Assembly: GCA_946807835.1 (NCBI GenBank)
Contig: OX327702.1
Location: 16,988,001-17,052,000, forward strand
Length of the DNA stretch: 64,000 nucleotides
Source of the DNA: Ailanthus altissimus
Lineage: Eukaryota > Streptophyta > Magnoliopsida > Sapindales > Simaroubaceae
Direction: 5' to 3'
Numbering within the stretch: position 1 is the first letter of the stretch; every line of letters begins with the position of its first letter. The notes under the pieces were generated by a model, which made no database searches, was not told the origin of the DNA, and saw only the letters and a program-made list of their open reading frames with translations. The position numbers and the translations under genes are program-made. Positions 26,433 to 36,993 of the stretch are shown here, one piece after another.

Positions 26433-26590
26433 TATTGGGATTTATACTTACGTGCCATCCCTTTATGTATGAATATTTATTTAATATTTATACTAGTATT
26501 ATTATTTCATTAAAACTCTAATTATTTATATATGGTAAGATACTTGTAATGTTTCAGACATTATATGATCTGTAAGAGTTTAGGGCTATT
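26433..26590 (+). mobile_element. 5' LTR stub of a Copia deletion derivative
   Basis: TATTGGGATTTATACTTACG and about 158 bp of family LTR, then a direct jump into reverse-transcriptase coding sequence. The rest of the LTR and everything up to mid-RT is deleted. Confidence 0.75.
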
Positions 26591-27708
26591 TATGTAAACT
26601 AAAGAAGTTTATTTATGGACTTAAGCAAGCTTCTCAAAGTTGGAATATTCATTTTGATGAAGTAATCAGAGAGCCAGGTTTCATCAAGAACAAAGAAGAA
26701 TAATATGTGTATAAAAATAGCAGTAGGAGCATGGTAGTCTTTTTGGTATGTGGATGACATACTCATTATCGAAAATGATATTGGTATGTTACAGTTAGTT
26801 AAAAGCTACCTTAGTAAGAATTTTTGCGTGAAGGATTTAGGAGAGGCTTCTCATATACTGGGTATAAAGTTTTATAGAGATAGAGCTAGGAGGCTTGTTG
26901 GACTTTCTCAATCATTATACATAGATAATATCTTGGAAATGTATAATTTCAGTAACTGTAAAACAGTTAATATACCTTTTAGACATGACATTCATCTTTC
27001 GAGAAAAATGTGTCCTCAAAGTGAAGATGAAAACGTTAGAATGTCTAACATACCATATGCACCAGTTGTAGGAAACTTGATGTATGTTATGATGTGTATG
27101 AGACCTGACATCAGTATGGTTGTAAGAGTTACAAGCTGATATCAGTTTGATCCATGCGAAGGCCATTGGATGGCTGTGAAATATGTCCTCAAATATCTTA
27201 AGGGTACTAAGGATAAGTTTCTAATATATGAAGAAAGTGACGTACAAGTGAAAGGATATACAGATTCAGACTTCAGGATAATCACGATGATAGAAAGTCT
27301 ACATTTAGGTATATATTCATTCTCAACAGTGCTGCAGTTAGTTGGAAGAACAACAAACAATTATCCAGAGTTGATTCCACAACAAAGGCAGAATATATTG
27401 TAGCCTCAGAAGTAGCAAAAGAAACAATATGGATACAAAAAAATTTTGTTGAACTTAGAATAGTTCCAAATGCAATGGATCCTATGCCATTCTTTTGTGA
27501 GAACAATAGAGCCATTGCACAAGCTAAAGAGTTGAGGACACATTAAAAGTCTAAGTATGTGAAAAGAAAATACCATATTATTAGAGAAATCTTAGCTAGA
27601 GGAGATGTAATAGTTTATAAAGTAGACTCTATAAACAATGTAGTAGACCCACTTACTAAAGCCTTAACTCCAAAAGTATTTGAAAGACATGTGGAGCCAA
27701 GTAGGAGT
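26591..27708 (+). pseudogene. Copia RT (C-terminal half) and RNase H, well preserved
   Basis: The sequence is closely related to 20200-21284 but much better kept. RT motifs are KLKKSIYGLKQAS (with a frame change), then the catalytic YVDDILII at 26740-26775 and GEASHILGIKFYRDR. RNase H follows: GYTDSDF, TKSTTEAEYI, KSKYVKRKYHIIREILARG and NNVVDPLTKALTPKVFERH. Three or four frame changes or stops break it (for example near 26735, 27135, 27340 and 27545). A purine-rich AGTAGGAGT precedes the 3' LTR. The 5' half of pol and all of gag are deleted. Confidence 0.9.
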
Positions 27709-29495
27709 TGTTGGGATTTGTGCTTATATGTCATCCCTTTATGTATGAATATTTGTTTAATATTTATACTTGTATTATCATTTCATAAAATTGCTAATTA
27801 TATTTTATGTATGGTAAGATGCTTGTAACGTTTCAGACATTATATGATCTAAAAGAGTTCAAATCTTGTCTAAATGAGTTTAGATCAGTACTAAGAATTA
27901 GCAACGCTGAGAGTTGTAATTGCTAAGAGTTGGCACTGATAAGAGTTATCAGGTTATAAGAGTCGGTGATATCTAAAGAGTTAGAGCCTTGCCTAAAATG
28001 GAACAAAGACCTGAGAACATATTAGTAATGACGTAGTTGTAAAGAGTTGCAAATAGTGCTAGAAAAATGTCATTATGCAAATATGTTCTCAAATATTATG
28101 TTCCTGATCTATCTTCATTGATGCTGGTCTGTTAGTGAATACCCTAATAAATATATTGATCGGTGTATGTCTATATCTAGATGGTACATATGGTTAATCT
28201 TATTAGACCATGAGTTTATTGGAAGCTTGTATAGAGATATAGGTATTTAGTAAGGACTGAATATTGAACAAACTCACAAAGACGTCCAATAGACATCCCA
28301 CAAAGTCGTCAACAGAGGGTCTTTCGTGTTAAGTAGTATTCGTAGTCCTTTGACCTGAGTGCCATGGTGGGCTTGTGAGTAATCCACCATACTTTGATTT
28401 CACACATGTCAGAAACCTTTCATGGTCTGACTGTTGGGTGTCACTGGGTATGATCCGATGTTCATGGAGTCTGATGTGCATAGACATGGGATCCATCAGC
28501 TCATTTGAGTGAGTAATATATCCTAATGCTTTAAGATTGTATTTCAGAAAGTCTTATGACCAAAAGCAGTAATTCCTGGAAAAAGAGTTTAACCCTAGAG
28601 ATAAATAATACCACAAAAGTGTTTGGGAATATTATTTATTGAAATAAAATTCTAAAGAAAAGCATTCGGTTGGGCATATGGAGATTTAATGGTGTTGATC
28701 TATATTTCTCCTCTACTTGGATATAAATGATGGAGGGATTATACAAATATGTTATAATCTCAACTTCTATGGTTTAACGTGCCGCCTTGTAATATCCGTA
28801 ACATGTGTATGGGGCATCGTTTATAGACATATGGAGGAGTTCCATATGATAATTCGGGCATGACCAAGAAATTCTCACAATATGAAGTGTACTCGTTGTA
28901 CAGTAGGGCAACATTATAGATTGAATAGTTCCATCCTAGAAATTATAGCAAACCAAAAATATATTTTAGGGTTCCTTGGATTGTGCACTTGTCTAGACTT
29001 AAATGTTAAGTACATTACTTAACTAGTTGATAAGAGTTGTTAACTAATTAAATGTTGACAAGTGGCACAATTTTGTTCTATGAATTCACCAATTGACCAT
29101 GTTAGTAAAATCAAATAGGGTAAAAAAAGTTAATTATTCAAATATTTTTTGAATAATTGAATAAATATTATTTAAATAAATAATAATATTTATTTAGTTG
29201 TTTATTATTATAGTTTAGGTGGGAGACATATACCTAATTAGGTATAATAGCCACCAAATCTTGTTTTTTAGTTTTTTGGCCACTTAATCAATTTTGGGAG
29301 CACTTGTTAAAATGCTTAACACACTTAAAAATTGAATTGAATAATTGAATAACAAATGGTGAAGCAAAAACATGCAACTAGAAAGGATTGGAAAGATTTT
29401 TACTTTGAACAAAGGGTTGTGAGAAAAAATAGAGATAAAGAAAAATAAATTCTTCTTATTTTTTTTTTGAAAAAAAAAACCTTGTTGCTAGAAAT
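27709..29495 (+). mobile_element. Copia 3' LTR, 3'-truncated
   Basis: Starts TGTTGGGATTTGTGCTTATA and is collinear with the full family LTR ('tgatctatcttcattgatgc', 'cctttgacctgagtgccatg'). It ends in 'accttgttgctaga' near 29495, about 300 bp short of the family end. The next bases belong to the 3' end of a Gypsy element. Confidence 0.85.
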
Positions 29496-29499
29496 TCAG

Positions 29500-29755
29500 T
29501 TGCTAAAACATGTTAACACACACACACACACATCAAGTTAGTTACTTATGAGATAGAATAAGTATTAGATTAACATGTTGAACGGTTACGATGTTTAAGC
29601 TTTCCTTGAGATGGGCAATTAAACATTTTTTTAGACATCATAATTAATCATTTACTGACCCAATGTTTGGTGTCTTCTTATAATTGGTATCATTTAAGTT
29701 TTTAATTGTTTCTCTTTACTCTAAGATGAGCAAGTATTGAAGTTTGGGGGAGTTT
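29500..29755 (+). mobile_element. 3' internal end of a Gypsy element with polypurine tract
   Basis: Resembles the internal end of the intact element at 37365-37622. Shared features are a CA-dinucleotide run (29517-29531), a 'tatgagatagaataag' block, 'agatgagcaagtattgaag' and the polypurine tract AGTTTGGGGGAG (29741-29752). The rest of the element upstream is missing. Confidence 0.7.
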
Positions 29756-31116
29756 TATAAACACATTTGATACATAAGTTAATACCGTACAAATTTGATA
29801 TTTGCTCGACTTAAGCATTAAACAAATGCCATTTATACAAGTATTTGTTGTTTTGTAGGTTATACTCGATTTGAGTATAAAGGGGATCAAAGTTGATGAA
29901 AAGAAGGTAAAGAAGACATTTTTCAAGTCCCCAAGCAGCAGCCTCAGAAACCTAAGCCATAGCCTTAACTTCTTAAGGTTGCGGCCTCATTTAGACAAAA
30001 ACGTAGGGCTGCGGCCCTAAATTAAGGGAATGTATGGCACCATGGCACCAGATTTTCGGCACTACAGCGCCACCACCTATAAATTGGACTTTACATTTTT
30101 GCCCTTTTTTACCCTAATTGTTTAGGGATGTTTTCGGGAAGACCTATAAATAGAAGATCAAAAGCCTTATTTTAAGAAGGAGATGATCATGAAAGAGAGA
30201 GAAAATTTAGAGTTTTTAGTGAGAGAAATACTATTGAAGCTTGGATTGAAGAAGATTATTGAAGATTGAAGGCTTTCAAAAATTTCTCCAGCTAGTTACT
30301 TCTTTGTTCTTAACTTCATTTACATTTATTTTAAATTTTTAGTTGTGTTTTGTGTTGATTTAAACATAAGTACTTTTATGATCATTTGGATACTTCTTTG
30401 TTCTTAACTTCATTTACATTTATTTCAAGTTTTTAGTTGTGTTTTGTGTTGATTTAAACATAAGTACTTTTATGAACATTTGGATGGATGTAATTTGAAC
30501 AATATGTGTTGATGTTATTATGTGATTAATGACTATTTTATGTTATTCATTTATGCCTTTTATATACTTAATGCTTCTAATTGCATTGGAAAATGGATTG
30601 GATGATTTAAACATTTAAGTTATGTGCTTGAGAGAGTTTAATCCATATGTTTGTTGTAAAACATATAGCTTTGAGTTTGGAGACTAATGAACTTAGAGTA
30701 GTCACATAAAGGTAGCTCAAAGTGTGTATGTATAACGGGTTGTATATGGATAGGGTCTCATTCGATACTCGAAAGAAGGAATGCAATTAATTATAAACTC
30801 TTGAATAATGAATGCATAAAATTGATTGTTAATCACTAATGATAAAAACCATAAGAACAATAGAGGGAAATCAAGTCACTAGAATCCCATTACCATAGAA
30901 CTCTCATTCTTTGAATTTATCAATTTATTTAATTTAAAGCATTTTTAATTCAATAATTCAACTTAGACTTTAGTTTAGCCTATATAATAATAGGTTGCCA
31001 ACACCATAGTACTTAGCATTAGTTTTGGACCAAATCCTCGTGGAAACGATACTCACTCATCACTTTATTACTTGAACATGACTTATGTACTTGCGGTTAC
31101 AATTCGCGTGTGTATA
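29756..31116 (+). mobile_element. Gypsy 3' LTR
   Basis: Follows the polypurine tract directly, starting TATAAACACATTTGATACAT and ending ...TTCGCGTGTGTATA, so the usual TG...CA ends appear mutated. A fragment near 29995-30060 (GCGGCC, 'caccatggcacca') stands where the hairpin array lies in related LTRs. A 94-bp tandem duplication lies at 30298-30486. The right end abuts the 34-bp repeat array. Confidence 0.65.
30298..30486. repeat. 94-bp tandem duplication in a Gypsy LTR
   Basis: TACTTCTTTGTTCTTAACTT recurs with a 94-bp period and nearly identical text, ending 'cataagtacttttatga'. It is specific to this LTR copy. Confidence 0.9.
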
Positions 31117-31129
31117 ATTCCGTGAACAA

Positions 31130-31668
31130 ATATTGTCTTTTAACTTTAAATGAGCGACATAATTAATCCTCTTTCAATTGTGCAACTTGTTTAGTTGTCT
31201 TTCAATCGTGTGACTTGTTTAGTTGTCTTTCAATCGCATGACTTATTTACTCGTTATTCAACCGTGTGATACAATTGGTAGTCTTTTGATTGTGGACATA
31301 GTTGTTCATATTTTGATTTTAGGTATGTGACATAATTAGTTGTCTTTCGACATTGAATATGCGATAAACTCTGTTGTCTTTTAATTATAAGCATGTGACG
31401 CGCTTAGTCATCTTTTAACTATAAATATGTAACATAATTAGTCGTCGTTTAATTATGGACATATGACATAACAGTCGTCTTTTGATTAAAAAAATGCAAA
31501 GTGATTAGTCATCTTTTGATTATATACATATGACATAACTAATCGTCTTTTGATTAAAAAAATGCAATGTGATTAGTCGTCTTTATAAGTATAAATGTGC
31601 AACATAATTAGATGTTTTTGAAATGATGGTACGACATGATTAGTTGTCTTTTTATTATAAGGCTGCAA
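31130..31668. repeat. 34-bp minisatellite, left part
   Basis: About 16 copies of a unit like GTCGTCTTTTGATTATAANNGTGCGACATA. The TCTTTTGATT landmark recurs at 31478, 31512 and 31546. Around 31474-31580 alternate copies are more alike ('attaaaaaaatgcaa' in every second unit), suggesting a 68-bp higher-order period. The array continues at 39072 beyond the young element. No unit contains a conserved frame. Confidence 0.9.
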
Positions 31669-31854
31669 TGATAAGGGCAAATTTGTCATATATTTTCTCA
31701 TGTTTTTATTATTGATATTTTATTATTTTATGAGAATAGATGGCTATTTATGTGCATTATTGTTATTTATAGGGACTTGAACGAAATTTAAAGAAAGAAC
31801 GCAAAAGGAGCGAAAACAAGGACTAAAATGCAAAGTTTTCAAAGTATGTGTCCA

Positions 31855-32075
31855 TAGCCCCCGCGCCACAAGTATTTTCGCCCCAGCGCTGAAATAGTGA
31901 TCGAAATAAGAAAAACGACCTGCTTAAGTCGCGTATAGCGCCCCAGCGCCAGACAGTCACCGCGCCAGCGGTGAAGCCGTTTTCATGCAGCGCCCCAGCG
32001 CCAAGATCCCACCGCTCCAGCGGTGAAGGCCTTTTCACGCGTCGCCCCAGCGACAGAGGCATAGCGCGCCAGCGG
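31855..32075. other. GC-rich mini-hairpin array in the 5' LTR
   Basis: Short inverted repeats surround a constant NCCA loop: GCGC-CCCA-GCGC (31938-31949), CACCGC-GCCA-GCGGTG (31958-31973), GCGC-CCCA-GCGC (31990-32001), CACCGC-TCCA-GCGGTG (32010-32025), GTCGC-CCCA-GCGAC (32041-32054) and CGC-GCCA-GCG (32065-32074). The stems differ but remain complementary. It lies just upstream of the TATA box in an otherwise AT-rich LTR. It recurs in the 3' LTR (37809-38029), the solo LTR at 14396-14668 and the internal 3' region at 35988-36195. Confidence 0.85.
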
Positions 32076-32129
32076 TAGTGCGAGTCCTAGTCCGACGAGA
32101 ATTGAGATTTTCAAGCTCATATCAATCCC

Positions 32130-32139
32130 TATATAAAGC
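32130..32139 (+). promoter_or_regulatory. TATA box of the 5' LTR
   Basis: CTATATAAAG, preceded by GC-rich sequence and followed by a 'cactcgttcccagcc' stretch. A start near 32165 would be expected from usual spacing. The same box is in the 3' LTR (38084-38093) and the solo LTR at about 14713. Confidence 0.65.
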
Positions 32140-33123
32140 CACTCGTTCCCAGCCTTCAAAAAAAGCAATCCAAGACGACCCAAGAGCACCAAGAATACAG
32201 AGCACAAGTCTTGGAGAGCAATAGGAGCTTAATTGAAGCAACTTTAGAGAGAGATACAAGACGCTCTTCGGCATCAAGAGTTTCTAGGCAGCGCAATTAA
32301 GAGCAATTCGACGTCTATATCGGTTTGCTAATAATTGTATCATGATTTATAATTATTTTTACTGCTGTTCTCTTGTAGCCATGAGCTAACTTGTTTTCTA
32401 GGGTTAATATTTGAACTCAATATGTGTGCTTAATTGCCATATCTTTTAGTATTTAATAAACTTAGTCATTTATTATTTAAATTACTTGTGTTTAATGCTT
32501 CAATATATCTGGCCAATATATGGTGAATGAATTGGTAATATTATTGATAAACTCGGAAGAGGAATCATAATATTTAGACCTAGGTAATTTGATGCATGAT
32601 TGTAGAGTAACATTCAATGTTGCATATGCAAGTTTCAACTTAGGATAGGAATATACCTAATTGGCATGTATGATCAATAAGACCTAATCTTAATGAATCT
32701 TAATTTATTACAAGTACCATAGGAATATAGGTATTTGGTAAATTAAGGTATACTTGCATGACTTTGGAAGAGGCTTGTGAATACATTAGTGTCTTGATCA
32801 ATAATAAAGACTAAGTGAGTTAAATATTAGAGGGTTAATCATTAAAAAGCATATTGAGGGATAATATTAATCCTAGGTTCTCTCTACGTTGCTATATCTT
32901 TAAATCTCATTGCATTGTGTTTTTACTGTTATATTTTCTACATTCATTCTTGAATTTTTATTTTTCTGAATAATTATTAGAAAGACATAATTTTAGTAAT
33001 TGGTTAATAAGAAGAAATTATCCCTGTGGGTTCGACATCCGACTAATTAGTCTCTTTATTACTTGCATACGATAGTGTATACTTGCACTTAATTTATGAT
33101 ATAGAAATATCGCATCAAGTTTT

Positions 33124-33141
33124 TGGCGCCGTTGCCGGGGA
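33124..33141 (+). promoter_or_regulatory. Primer-binding site for tRNA-Asp
   Basis: TGGCGCCGTTGCCGGGGA, six bases after the LTR end, is exactly complementary to the 3' 18 bases of plant tRNA-Asp(GUC), including CCA. It primes minus-strand DNA synthesis. Athila- and Ogre-type Gypsy elements commonly use it. Confidence 0.93.
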
Positions 33142-33253
33142 CAATTATCTACTTTTTCACCAATATTAATACCAATCTTTCTAGTTTTTACTTCAGAATT
33201 TTTTTTATTTTTATTTTTCTTAATTTAGTTTTACTTTCTTTGTTACGAGGTAC

Positions 33254-35833
33254 ATGCGAAGATCGAAAAGTAAAGACTTGATTTCTTTTGATCCAGAAAT
33301 TGAAAGAACCTTACGAAGAATTAGAAGAGAACAAAATCAAGTCAACACCATGGAAGACCAAGTACCAATTGCACCCAACAATGAAGGAAGACCACTAAGG
33401 GAGTATGCTGTTCCCTTAGTGAATGGAATCCATTCGAGCATCCAAAGACCAACTGTTCAAGCTAATAACTTCGAGATTAAGCCAAGCACAATTCAAATGC
33501 TCAAGGATTCGGTACAATTTGGTGGACTGCCCAATGATGATCCAAACATGCACATCATCAACTTCTTGGAGATATGTGATACATTCAAATACAATGGGGT
33601 GTCCGATGATGCAATCCGACTAAGACTGTTTCCCTTTTCCTTGAGAGACAAAGCAAAAAGTTGGCTACTATCACTTCCATCTGGATCCATAGCGACATGG
33701 GATGATCTTGCACAAAAGTTCCTCGCCAAATTCTTTCCACCTGCTAAAACTGCCAATATGAGGAACGACATCACATCATTCCTACAACTAGATGGAGAAT
33801 CTCTTTATGAGGCATGGGAGAGATACAAAGATATGCAAAGAAAATGCCCTCATCATGGAATTCCGAAGTGGTTACTTGTACAAACATTCTACAATGGATT
33901 AGCCGGTCAATTCAGAACGATAGTAGATGCTGCAGCTGGAGGAGCACTCATGAACAAATCAACTGATGAAGCATATGATCTACTAGATGAGATGGCGTCC
34001 AATGCCTATCAATGGCCCACCGAAAGGTCTACCACAAGAAAGATCGCTGGATTACATGAAGTAGACACTTTGACCACATTATCTGCCCAAGTCAACCTCT
34101 TGACCAAACAATTAAGCAACTTGGGAGTTAATGCTATCAAGAGTCAACCCATCACTTGCGATTTCTGTGGAAGCAATCATGCTAATGGACAATGCATGGA
34201 GACTGCTCAATATATAGGGGACTTCAACCGCAACAACCCCAATTCAAATTTCTACAATCCCGGATGGAGAAATCACCCCAACTTTTCATGGAGCAACAAT
34301 AATCAAGGACAGTATTCCAAAGCTCCTCCTGGCTTCCAAACGCAAATTCAGCAAGAGAAGAAACCAGACATTGAAGACATGCTCCTGCAATACATAAAGA
34401 AAACAGATGCACTCTTTCAAAGTCAAGCAACTTCACTTAGAGCTTTGGAAAATCAAGTAGGGCAGCTCACAACAGCAATAAACAATCGCCCTCAAGGAAC
34501 TCTACCAAGCAACACTGAAATCAATCCAAAAGGAAGTGTAGAACAATGCCAAGCCATCTCCCTAAGAAGTGGTAAAGTCTTACATGACAATACTCCTCAA
34601 CCACAACTTTCAGAGATGATAGAGAAGGAAAAAGAACCAGTGGTCCAGCAAGAAGATGTGCAACCATATAGACCACCTATACCATTTCCTCAGAGATTAC
34701 AACAGCTAAGAAGTCAAGAGAAAAGTGCTGAAACGCAGAAAAGCATAGAATCTGGTATTCAAGTACAAGAACAGAAAAGTGAAAATGCAGCAGAAGATAC
34801 CAGTAGCAATCCGCAGAAGCAACCTACGCAGTCATTCACTCCACCACCTCCATTTCCTCAGAGGCTGCAGACGAAGAAACTAGATAAACAATTTTCAAAA
34901 TTTCTTGATGTTTTTAAGAAATTACATATTAATCTTCCTTTTGCAGATGCACTGGAGCAAATGCCGAGCTATGTGAAATTTATGAAGGAAATCTTATCAA
35001 GGAAGAGAAGAATAGATGACTTCGAGACTGTGGCCCTGACAGAAGAGTGTAGCGCCATCCTCCTAAAGAAGCTACCTCCAAAGCTCAAAGATCCTGGGAG
35101 CTTCACCATACCATGCTCAATTGGAAATTATGATTTTGGGAAAGCACTTTGTGATCTGGGAGCTAGCATCAATCTTATGCCATTGTCCGTGTATAAAAAG
35201 TTGGGACTGAAAGAAGTCAAACCAACAAATATCACACTTCAGTTAGCAGATCGTTCTCTCACCTATCCTAAGGGATTAATTGAAGATGTGTTGGTTAAGG
35301 TCGATAAATTCATCTTCCCTGCCGATTTCATTGTTTTGGATATGGAAGAAGACAAGGAGATCCCAATCATCCTTGGAAGACCCTTCCTAGCCACTGGAAG
35401 AACAATCATTGATGTGCAAAAAGGGGAGTTGACCATGAGAGTACAAGAGGATACAGTCACTTTTAAGGTCTTCAAGGAGATCAAATTACCAGCTGAAAAT
35501 GAAGACTGTTTTTGCATTAATGTGGTGCATCCAAGCGTTAAGAAAATTAAAGATATGGAGACATTGGATCCTCACATCCGAAAAAGAGCATTGAAGCATA
35601 GGAAGGCAAGAGAGAAGAAGAAAAAGCAGCATCGCGACGAAGCAAGCAAAGAGAAAGAAAAGGAAGAACCATCTCCCCGGTCTAAGATTAAAGTCTTTCC
35701 GGAGAGACATAAGGAGAATGCAGCAAAAGATACTGCCCGAGGTTTAATTGCAAAAATATGGAAGCCGAAGAAGAAGAAAGCCAGCAAGATCACTCACACA
35801 AATGCTTCCACCAGCATCTTTGATCCACCATAA
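33254..35833 (+). CDS. Gag-protease polyprotein of the young Gypsy element
   Basis: An intact 859-residue frame. A basic N-terminus is followed by the retrotransposon gag capsid core at about residues 100-215 (FLEICDTFKYNGV, KAKSWLLSLP, ESLYEAWERYKDM). A variant zinc knuckle CDFCGSNHANGQC (CX2CX3HX4C) sits at 302-314. A Gln/Asn/Pro-rich linker follows, with two similar RPPIPFPQRLQQ and TPPPPFPQRLQ segments. A retropepsin-like domain has its Asp at 634 in CDLGASINLM and the later IILGRPFLATGR. The C-terminus is Lys/Glu-rich and basic, as in RNA-binding tails. The catalytic triad reads DLG rather than DSG/DTG, which is usual in Athila-type proteins and may reduce activity. Gag builds the cytoplasmic virus-like particle. 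The ATG at 33254 is the first after the primer site and gives the homologous start of the decayed copy at 13678. Confidence 0.93.
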   Translation: MRRSKSKDLISFDPEIERTLRRIRREQNQVNTMEDQVPIAPNNEGRPLREYAVPLVNGIHSSIQRPTVQANNFEIKPSTIQMLKDSVQFGGLPNDDPNMHIINFLEICDTFKYNGVSDDAIRLRLFPFSLRDKAKSWLLSLPSGSIATWDDLAQKFLAKFFPPAKTANMRNDITSFLQLDGESLYEAWERYKDMQRKCPHHGIPKWLLVQTFYNGLAGQFRTIVDAAAGGALMNKSTDEAYDLLDEMASNAYQWPTERSTTRKIAGLHEVDTLTTLSAQVNLLTKQLSNLGVNAIKSQPITCDFCGSNHANGQCMETAQYIGDFNRNNPNSNFYNPGWRNHPNFSWSNNNQGQYSKAPPGFQTQIQQEKKPDIEDMLLQYIKKTDALFQSQATSLRALENQVGQLTTAINNRPQGTLPSNTEINPKGSVEQCQAISLRSGKVLHDNTPQPQLSEMIEKEKEPVVQQEDVQPYRPPIPFPQRLQQLRSQEKSAETQKSIESGIQVQEQKSENAAEDTSSNPQKQPTQSFTPPPPFPQRLQTKKLDKQFSKFLDVFKKLHINLPFADALEQMPSYVKFMKEILSRKRRIDDFETVALTEECSAILLKKLPPKLKDPGSFTIPCSIGNYDFGKALCDLGASINLMPLSVYKKLGLKEVKPTNITLQLADRSLTYPKGLIEDVLVKVDKFIFPADFIVLDMEEDKEIPIILGRPFLATGRTIIDVQKGELTMRVQEDTVTFKVFKEIKLPAENEDCFCINVVHPSVKKIKDMETLDPHIRKRALKHRKAREKKKKQHRDEASKEKEKEEPSPRSKIKVFPERHKENAAKDTARGLIAKIWKPKKKKASKITHTNASTSIFDPP

Positions 35834-35879
35834 GAGAATATGAAGCCTCGTCAAGCCGATGACGTTAAATCAAGCGCTA

Positions 35880-35897
35880 CTTGGGAGGCAACCCAAG
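35880..35897 (+). other. Perfect hairpin after the gag-protease stop
   Basis: CTTGGG-AGGCAA-CCCAAG, a 6-bp stem with a 6-nt loop, lies 47 bases after the stop codon. A very similar hairpin follows gag in Athila-like and related plant elements as I remember them. Its role is unknown; a packaging, stability or translation signal is possible. Confidence 0.7.
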
Positions 35898-35955
35898 GAA
35901 AATATTATTATTATTATTATCATTTTATTTTATTTTATTTTTTTTTTTAGCATTT

Positions 35956-35981
35956 AAAAAAAAAAAAAAAAAAAAAAAAAA
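35956..35981 (+). repeat. 26-bp A tract
   Basis: An uninterrupted run of A after a T-rich run (35936-35949). It lies within the internal non-coding part, not at an element end. Confidence 0.95.
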
Positions 35982-35987
35982 CAAGAA

Positions 35988-36195
35988 TTTCAGCGCTCCA
36001 GCGGCATAACATGGTGCGGCAGCGACAGAAAAATCGAGACACCACCGCCCCCGCGGTACACGCAACATCGCGCCAGCGCAAATTCCAGTAACTGTGCAGA
36101 AATCAGCCTTCAGCGCTGCAGCGACAGAAGATTACCGCGGCAGCGCCATAACGTCGCCCCAGCGATGGAGACTCAGCGCGACAGCGAAAATTGAC
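35988..36195. other. Second GC-rich mini-hairpin cluster, internal
   Basis: The same style as in the LTR but different text: ACCGC-CCCC-GCGGT near 36043-36058 and TCGC-CCCA-GCGA near 36153-36165, plus imperfect GCGCTCCAGCGG and CGCGGCAGCGCC. It is surrounded by AT-rich non-coding sequence. It is not a simple copy of the LTR segment. Confidence 0.75.
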
Positions 36196-36949
36196 CAGGG
36201 AAGTCTCTTACTTTCACTTCTTTATTTTTTGACATTAGGGACAATGTCTAAATTAAGTTTGGGGGTGGGAAACACTTTTTGGTGTTCATTTTTCTGCATG
36301 ATTTGAGTGGTCATTCTTGTGGGTTAAAAATTTTTTTTAGTTACTTAGTTTTTTTTAGTTAATTCATTTTTATTAGGTTTTGATAAGATGATCATTAGTC
36401 TATGATAAGAAAAAGAATACATGGTTGAATTTATTTTTACAAATCCCTAAGGAATGATAGATACTTGAGACAATTTTTGATTATTCAAGTTTAGGAACAA
36501 ATTTGACCTTATTTATAATTACCAATTTTTTGAGCACTTATTAAAGCATGAATAGTTATAACTATTACTTAGAGATACTTATGCTTTAGGGAGTACACCA
36601 CAGTCTCGAAGACCGATACTCTAGAACTTGTCTTTAATTACTACTTGAGGCGAAATTCTAGGAAACACATGAATAGGGAAATGACATTAGGCCATCTTTG
36701 GACCGATTGAGCCTTTCTAGCCTACCTTTTATTGTATATTTATCCCTAGTACCCTATTTTGAGCCTAATTACCCATTCTTTGGTTTAACCACATTACAAG
36801 CCCAAGACTTAAAGTTTACTTATCCAAAATTTACCCGTAACACCATAAACTTTGCATTTACTTAGAAATACTCTTGAAAAGAAAAAAGTTGTGGTGATAT
36901 GAGAAAAATAAGTTTGGGTGGTATTTGTCAATCTAAGTTTGGGGGTATT

Positions 36950-36950
<1 letters not shown>

Positions 36951-36986
<36 letters not shown>
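36951..36986 (+). repeat. 36-bp A tract
   Basis: An uninterrupted A run immediately after a GTTTGGGGGTATTC purine module. It lies inside the element and is not a retrogene tail. Confidence 0.95.

Positions 36987-36993
<7 letters not shown>

Larger units (their letters stand above)
31669..33117 (+). repeat. 5' LTR of the young element
   Basis: 1,449 bp, TGATAAGGGC to ...TATCGCATCA. It contains the GC-rich hairpin array (31855-32075), a TATA box (32130-32139) and a TTATTACTTGCATACGATAG end block shared with all Gypsy LTRs here. Offset to the 3' LTR is exactly 5,954 bp. Confidence 0.95.

Noticed and set aside
31130..31668. Regular 34-bp repeats considered as a CRISPR array
   Set aside because: There are no unique spacers: the whole unit repeats. 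The setting is a plant nuclear genome, so it is a minisatellite.
31823..32207. Two minus-strand open frames in the 5' LTR, repeated exactly at 37777-38161
   Set aside because: They lie in the GC-rich hairpin part of the LTR. They are duplicated only because both LTRs are alike, and they show no protein motif.
33423..35793. Several overlapping frames on both strands inside the gag-protease gene
   Set aside because: They are shadows of the 859-codon frame, which alone carries capsid, zinc-knuckle and protease motifs.
35956..36986. Long A tracts considered as poly-A tails of a processed retrogene or LINE
   Set aside because: No coding sequence or target duplication is associated, and both lie within the boundaries of one LTR element.
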